Of a stretch of DNA of 64,000 nt, positions 59,801 to 64,000 are shown one piece after another. The notes under the pieces are model-generated. The model saw only the letters and a program-made list of their open reading frames with translations. It was not told the DNA's origin and ran no database searches. Made by a program: the position numbers and the translations under genes. Numbering within the stretch: position 1 is the first letter of the stretch; each line of letters opens with the position of its first letter. Source of the DNA: Blepharisma stoltei (Eukaryota > Ciliophora > Heterotrichea > Heterotrichida > Blepharismidae); assembly GCA_914767885.1 (NCBI GenBank), contig CAJZBQ010000001.1, forward strand, positions 124,001 through 188,000, read 5' to 3'.

Positions 59801-60652
59801 GAAATTTGATATTGGCCTATGATTTATCGTATTTTTTTCTAAATAACTTCTAATATCATGAATATCTGAGCATTGTCTGCAATTAAGTACAATATTTATT
59901 ATTTTTTCAACTCCTAGCGCATCATAGCTATAAGAATCTGTTGCATTTTCTAGTCCCAATTCAACTATCCCAAATAGCCCAGTTTCAGTTGCATTATATC
60001 AGCTTTTAGTCCCTAGTATTATCCCAGTTCCCAAACTAAATAGATTTGCATTTTTTATACTTTTTACAAGAAAATTAGCATCTTCGCGTTTATTTAAAAT
60101 CACAATATTTTTTATTCCTGTAGGCTTGATTTCTTTTTTAATCACAATTTCAGCTAATTTTTGATCTCCGTTACTAGGGAAAAAAAAGTTTTTAATATTT
60201 GCACTTGGAAGAGCTTTATTAAATTTTGTTCAATCAGAGTCAGCGAGAACAACTATTTTTTCTCAATTTAGATAAGAGATGAGAGCTGAAAGGGCATTAG
60301 TTTGGGCCTCTTCTGGAGGATGAATGAAAAACTCTCAGCTGCTAAATGAGGGAGAGTCTTGAAGAGAAATCATGATTATTTTATTTTGGGAGGCATATTG
60401 CTTTATCAGATTAGATAAAGATATAGTAAAAGTCAAGTCAATCGCCATATGAAATATTTCTTCTGAGGTAAGCCATATAGGATTTAGGCTTAAATTAATA
60501 AGTTTTGTTTCAACTTGATTGATGTAATTTTGTTGTAGTAAATCGGAAATTGTTGAAACCAGTGTGGAATCAGTATCGGAGCTATAGAAGATTTTTATTT
60601 TTATCTGGCAATAGGCAAAGCTTGCAAAAATAAAATATCAAATATAATTCAT
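56844..60652 (-). CDS. R12: full-length tandem Venus-flytrap membrane receptor
   Basis: 1,135 residues after removal of 99- and 302-bp insertions (3,408 bases, in frame). Signal peptide MNYIWYFIFASFAYC with a TGA-coded Trp, first PBP1-like domain (LISYLNWEKIVVLAD; GIKNIVILNKREDA; TVLNVKYSEKTKVGY), and second domain (HTDCGAEVYYP, LFAIFQWKKFIIVYDQ, GFRRGDIILFVY, RFIGCSGTVSID). The linker is CDF instead of CPF. Membrane segments include FQCDQSIGNEI, FCWKGYH and RKQYNYSRCNLW; the tail is FRFSLGKSIKAIQINQ. It ends in TAA. Probably functional. Confidence 0.87.
57036..57134. mobile_element. TA-bounded IES, 99 bp, in R12
   Basis: Deletion gives LQYGGWFFL-LIIAMLIQNYYCPSLL in frame, matching the last membrane segment of relatives. 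Confidence 0.82.
58341..58642. mobile_element. Class A MITE-like IES, 302 bp, TGA/TCA-bounded, in R12
   Basis: Flanked by TGA on the plus strand at both ends (58341-58343, 58643-58645), with no TA at the junction. Ends CTCCCCCCTTCGTGAGCG and CGGAAGAG. Deletion restores RFIGC-SGTVSID, a motif conserved in every copy, so the 3-bp boundary is certain. Confidence 0.9.
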
Positions 60653-61279
60653 CTTAGCAATTTATTAATGAAATGGCTTCGAAAATTAAAAAAGTACCAA
60701 AATTATTAAAGCGAGATATTTCGTAAGCAAAAAATTTTTAGCATGCTTGCATTGAAATAATTTTCTTTATTTCTTTATTAAACTATATATTGATATTAGT
60801 ATCAGGTGTATTTTAGGACAAATCTATTCTTTATGAAAATAGCAAATAGTATTTATTTATTAATATTAATTCTTAAATAACTTTATTCTTAAGCAAATAT
60901 AAAGTTAAAATTTAATGCTATTAAAATACTTTTTTTAAGATAACAAATTTTTTATTCAGTTTTGTTATTATAATAAATAAGTTCGCTTTTTTAAAATTTA
61001 GCAGGAGGCATGCATCTGTAAATTTAATTCAAACATAGATTTCGAAACAATACATAAGCCTTTTTTGGAAAAAATGCAAAATATTACAAGAATTCTCATC
61101 AATTGCGCCTTATCCAAAAAATTTGCACCATCATAATTTTTTTATTTTATTAAATTGTGAATTAATACTCCTTCATGCTATTTTAAAAAAATAATTGTAA
61201 ATATATCTTAATATCATTATTCTTATCTAAAATATAAACTTACACTTTATATTTTAAACATTTATTTATTAATAAAATT
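60653..61279. other. Spacer R12-R13
   Basis: AT-rich, nothing recognised. Confidence 0.5.
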
Positions 61280-64000
61280 TTAATTAAAACTCGAATTTTC
61301 AACTTGCTGACTGGACTGATATATTTTTTCATTTTCTTTGCTTATTTCGCTCGCCAAGAACAAATATTTTTTTTCAGATTTTTCTTTATTCATACGGTTT
61401 ATATAGCCCCTGAAATATTTTAGATCATTGGCCATCTATTTTAATTTTCAAAATTAATTTGTACTTGTCTGCTTTTTTGAAAAGTAAAAACAAAAATGAC
61501 AAGTCTCCGTTTATGATTTTAAGGTGCCTAATAAGACTTATACAGTATAAGGCAGGTATCCTATACCATATTTTTTCTGGCCGTATTCTGCTGGGGTATA
61601 GATATCTATTAAGGTGCATGAGCTATATGATCAGCAGATATCCTTTTACTCAAAGAAAATTTGAAAAACATCGCAATATCTGGAGGATCTTCACTAAAAA
61701 GCAGAGTTGGGCAATATTTAAGCTGGAAAATTCTTCCAATTACTATTATGCTTATTCAACCTCCATATTGGAGTCCTTTTCAAAACGCAGAATAATGATA
61801 GTCTACTTGCTTAGATATTGAAGAAATTGCAATTGTTCACAGTAGCGCTAAATAAGAAATAAATGACAGCAGATTACACTGATGGTAATTATATGGCTGC
61901 TTCTTTAATCAGAGCAACAGAAATAAAATAATTATTATAATGCAAATAAGCCCATATAAAGATGGGCTACGGATCATCAAGGTGTTATTCAGTACAATAA
62001 TAATCATTTGAAAAATAGTTTTTGATATAATAAATAATTGATAAATATAATGAAATTCTGCTCAAGAGAATTTAGCTTACTCCCCCCCCCCCTTTAAATT
62101 GAAACAAAAAATTTTGTTTCAATTTAAAGGGGGGTTAAGAAAATTTTTTTATAAAAAAAATTTATATATAAAAATTTTTCAGAGATAAAATTTTATAGAA
62201 AATAAATTATATAAATTTAAAGAGACAATAAATTGAGTAAATTATATTTAATAACATTATAATTTTATGACAATGCCTATGTTTGAAGCATATTAAATAG
62301 GGTATTAAATTTTATTATAATAGAAAAATTTTATAGGTAAAAATCATTATTTTATATGTAAATACGTCCCAAAAAAGTAGGAATTTTACCTATATTTTGT
62401 TTCAATTTAAAGGGGGGGGGGGAGTTAGCTAAATTTTTCTCCTTACTTCCTTCCCTCCGTTGAATAAAAAAATTTCGTTTACTCAAGGAGGGAAAAAAAA
62501 TTTTATTTTTTTTCGAAATTTAAAAACAATCCTAATTCGCAAAAATTGGAAACAAATATTAATTTAATTTATAAAATTTATATTTTTTCAACGCAATTTG
62601 TTTATAATTAAACAGAATTAGCTATAGATTTCATTATAATAATTATCACTTATATATCAAATTTGTTTTTCATAAAAAATTTTTGTTCGCTCATAGAGGG
62701 TGGGTTTTTGAGCAAAAAATAGGGATTTAACTAATGGTTAAGTTTGCTCACGGAGAGGGTAGTTAATGGATTTTATTTATTGGTTTTGTTTTCTCTCGAG
62801 AACTTCTGTACAGTAATAGCGGCTTAACTTTGAGGATAGCCAGAGGAACTGCTCCTCAGTGAATCCAAGAGGCTCAGGGTTTTACCATTCAGCAAGTCGG
62901 AGGAGGATAGCCCTTAGGTGGAGCACGCGCAGGAGCTGAGTCAGACAGGGGCGATAGCACTGCGTCGGATGAGAAGCGCTGATCAGGATTACAGTCAGGA
63001 TATTTGGGATAGTCTGACCTTTTGGATCTGAAAACTCGTGACTTCACCATTTTAACCCCTTCCTTTTAACGAGCGTAGCATTATAAACCTCAAACACTTT
63101 AATTAATGCCATCTATGATACAATAAATAATGGTCTTGCTTTAATATTTGCAGAATTGTTCGAGATTTCGATACTAGGCCTGCAGTAAAGCACAGTGGGG
63201 AGATAACATATAAGCGCAACTGAGGAAAGGATAATATAATTTATGTGTGAACCTTTCCAGCAGAATAATGCGCAATCATTTTTCAGAAAACTTTGAGTAA
63301 GATCTGATCCAATACTTTCTGAGCAATTATTCTATAACTTAATAGCTTTGTTATTTGTATTGCAAGCTGCATTATTATAATTCATGGATTATTCTGCATT
63401 CGATATTAATCTAATATAATATAAATTCATTAATAAGAATTGAAGTTATAGGCAAAAAACACAAATTCCCTATATGTGGCAATAATAATTCTGATATTTT
63501 TTTATAGTAAAGAAAGCAACATTTTTTAAGTTTCCTATCAAATCGGCATACCATCTGTAGCAGCAAAAATAGTCATAAAAATGCTAATACGACCATGAAA
63601 TAAAAATAAACCGTAAATGATGTCCAATTTACCTTGAACATAGAAATTTTAGAAATTGATGTAAAAATTGAGTCATAGTCAGAAAAATCAGGAGCAAAAG
63701 AAAGATGCTGAAGAAAATCAGTGATGACCATTGCAAACGCAATATAGTCTCCTGAGTCTATCAGCTTGCGCTCCTTTAGGTTCTCTATTTCAACACCTTT
63801 AAATTTTTTTCATGCATAAGAAATTGTGATAACCGTCACAAATAAGCACAGACAATCGACAGAATATAGAATGGAGGCACTTTTGATAGAAAATTCTTTA
63901 TATTTCGGATCAAATGGGCATCCATTTGGGTATATAATCAAATCAGAAGGGATATTAGTAGTATTATCATACCATTGAATTTTTTCAGAAAATGTGAATA
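61280..64000 (-). CDS. R13: tandem Venus-flytrap receptor, C-terminal half (5' end outside window)
   Basis: The frame enters from the right edge with FSEKIQWYDNTTNIPSD, the end of the second PBP1-like domain. The CPF linker, membrane segments, FLKNDC, FCWKGSH, KKQPYNYHQCNLL and tail FKFSLSKRISADHIN follow, then NKEKSEKKYLFLASE and a TAA at 61280-61282. Three insertions interrupt it: 63328-63430, 62026-63118 and 61402-61625. Left in place, the last would end the protein early after ADHIAHAP; removing it adds a charged tail of about 40 residues. TGA is Trp at SYA-W, FL-W, LL-W, AF-W and GG-W. Confidence 0.8.
61402..61625. mobile_element. TATAGC-ended IES, 224 bp, in R13 tail
   Basis: The inverted ends TATAGCTCATGCA / TATAGCCCCTGAA are imperfect. 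Deletion joins KRISADHI to NRMNKEKSEKKY. Confidence 0.75.
62077..62424. mobile_element. Class B MITE-like element, 348 bp, nested
   Basis: TTA flanks. The left end folds into a hairpin (CCCCCTTTAAATTGAAACAA and its complement TTGTTTCAATTTAAAGGGGG). The right end has one copy of TTGTTTCAATTTAAAGGGG. It has the same layout as class A but a different repeat word. Confidence 0.85.
62443..62762. mobile_element. Class A MITE-like element, 320 bp, nested
   Basis: TTA flanks, left end CTTCCTTCCCTCCGTTGA with a short hairpin, right end with direct copies GTTCGCTCATAGAGG and GTTTGCTCACGGAGA. Confidence 0.85.
62775..63055. other. GC-rich island inside the R13 IES
   Basis: About 280 bases with a G-rich plus strand (AGTCGGAGGAGGATAGCCC, GGGGCGATAGCACTGCG). 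No open frame of note, no recognised RNA. In composition it resembles the 12338-12810 island, but I see no long shared words. Confidence 0.4.
63328..63430. mobile_element. TA-bounded IES, 103 bp, in R13
   Basis: Deletion gives LCFLPITSILI-NCSESIGSDLTQSF, the counterpart of FLNAIQCDQQIGSKL. Confidence 0.8.

Larger units (their letters stand above)
62026..63118. mobile_element. Large composite IES, 1,093 bp, in R13
   Basis: Bounded by a 15-base near-identical direct repeat (TGATAYAATAAATAA). Deletion gives ARPLFIV-SKTIFQMIIIVLNN, conserved in all copies. It contains two elements in tandem (62077-62424 and 62443-62762) and a GC-rich island (62775-63055). Confidence 0.85.

Noticed and set aside
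61425-61821. ORFs at 61425-61619 (minus) and 61459-61821 (plus)
   Set aside because: They straddle the 61402-61625 insertion and the R13 tail; the tail is better explained by the spliced R13 frame.

Overview
The window looks like germline (micronuclear) DNA of a heterotrich ciliate, most likely Blepharisma. The DNA is very AT-rich and the genes are long and intron-poor. TGA is read inside reading frames at conserved tryptophans (YND-W-QFF, FC-W-KD, EYLG-W), while TAA and TAG remain stops. Many coding regions are interrupted by insertions bounded by TA (or a TNA triplet). Deleting each insertion so that one boundary copy is kept restores a full-length frame. After deletion the lengths of R1, R2, R3, R5, R6, R7, R8, R11 and R12 are all exact multiples of three. 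That pattern is expected for internal eliminated sequences (IESs) removed when the somatic nucleus forms. Species and nucleus are inferences; the code change and the frame-restoring insertions are seen directly.

Layout. Bases 1-32649 hold a plus-strand tandem array: R1 (partial), R2, R3, R4 (decayed), R5, R6 (divergent) and R7, with short relics of the same family between them. Bases 34923-36520 hold one unrelated minus-strand gene with a B-box-like N-terminus, a coiled coil and kelch repeats. Bases 36710-64000 hold a minus-strand array: R8, R9 (decayed), R10 (probably decayed), R11, R12 and R13 (partial). The two arrays converge on the kelch gene.

All thirteen R genes belong to one family of about 1,135-1,162 residues. 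Each has a signal peptide, two successive domains that look like periplasmic-binding-protein type I (Venus-flytrap, ANF-receptor-like) ligand-binding folds, a short CPF linker, about nine membrane segments and a cytoplasmic tail with an FRFSLG motif. This reads as a lineage-expanded cell-surface receptor family with a doubled ligand-binding ectodomain. The ligand is unknown.

The insertions fall into classes. (A) MITE-like elements of about 280-390 bp have CTCC...GGAG ends, inverted CTCCGTGAGCGAACAAAA repeats and 3-bp TNA target duplications. (B) Related elements have CTTTAAATTGAAAC ends. (C) Palindromic elements start with TATAGC. (D) Short unique insertions of about 48-170 bp are TA-bounded. 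(E) Large composite insertions reach 1.35 kb and contain nested elements, G-runs, GC-rich islands or small ORFs. Several insertions are nested, so their removal must tolerate elements within elements.
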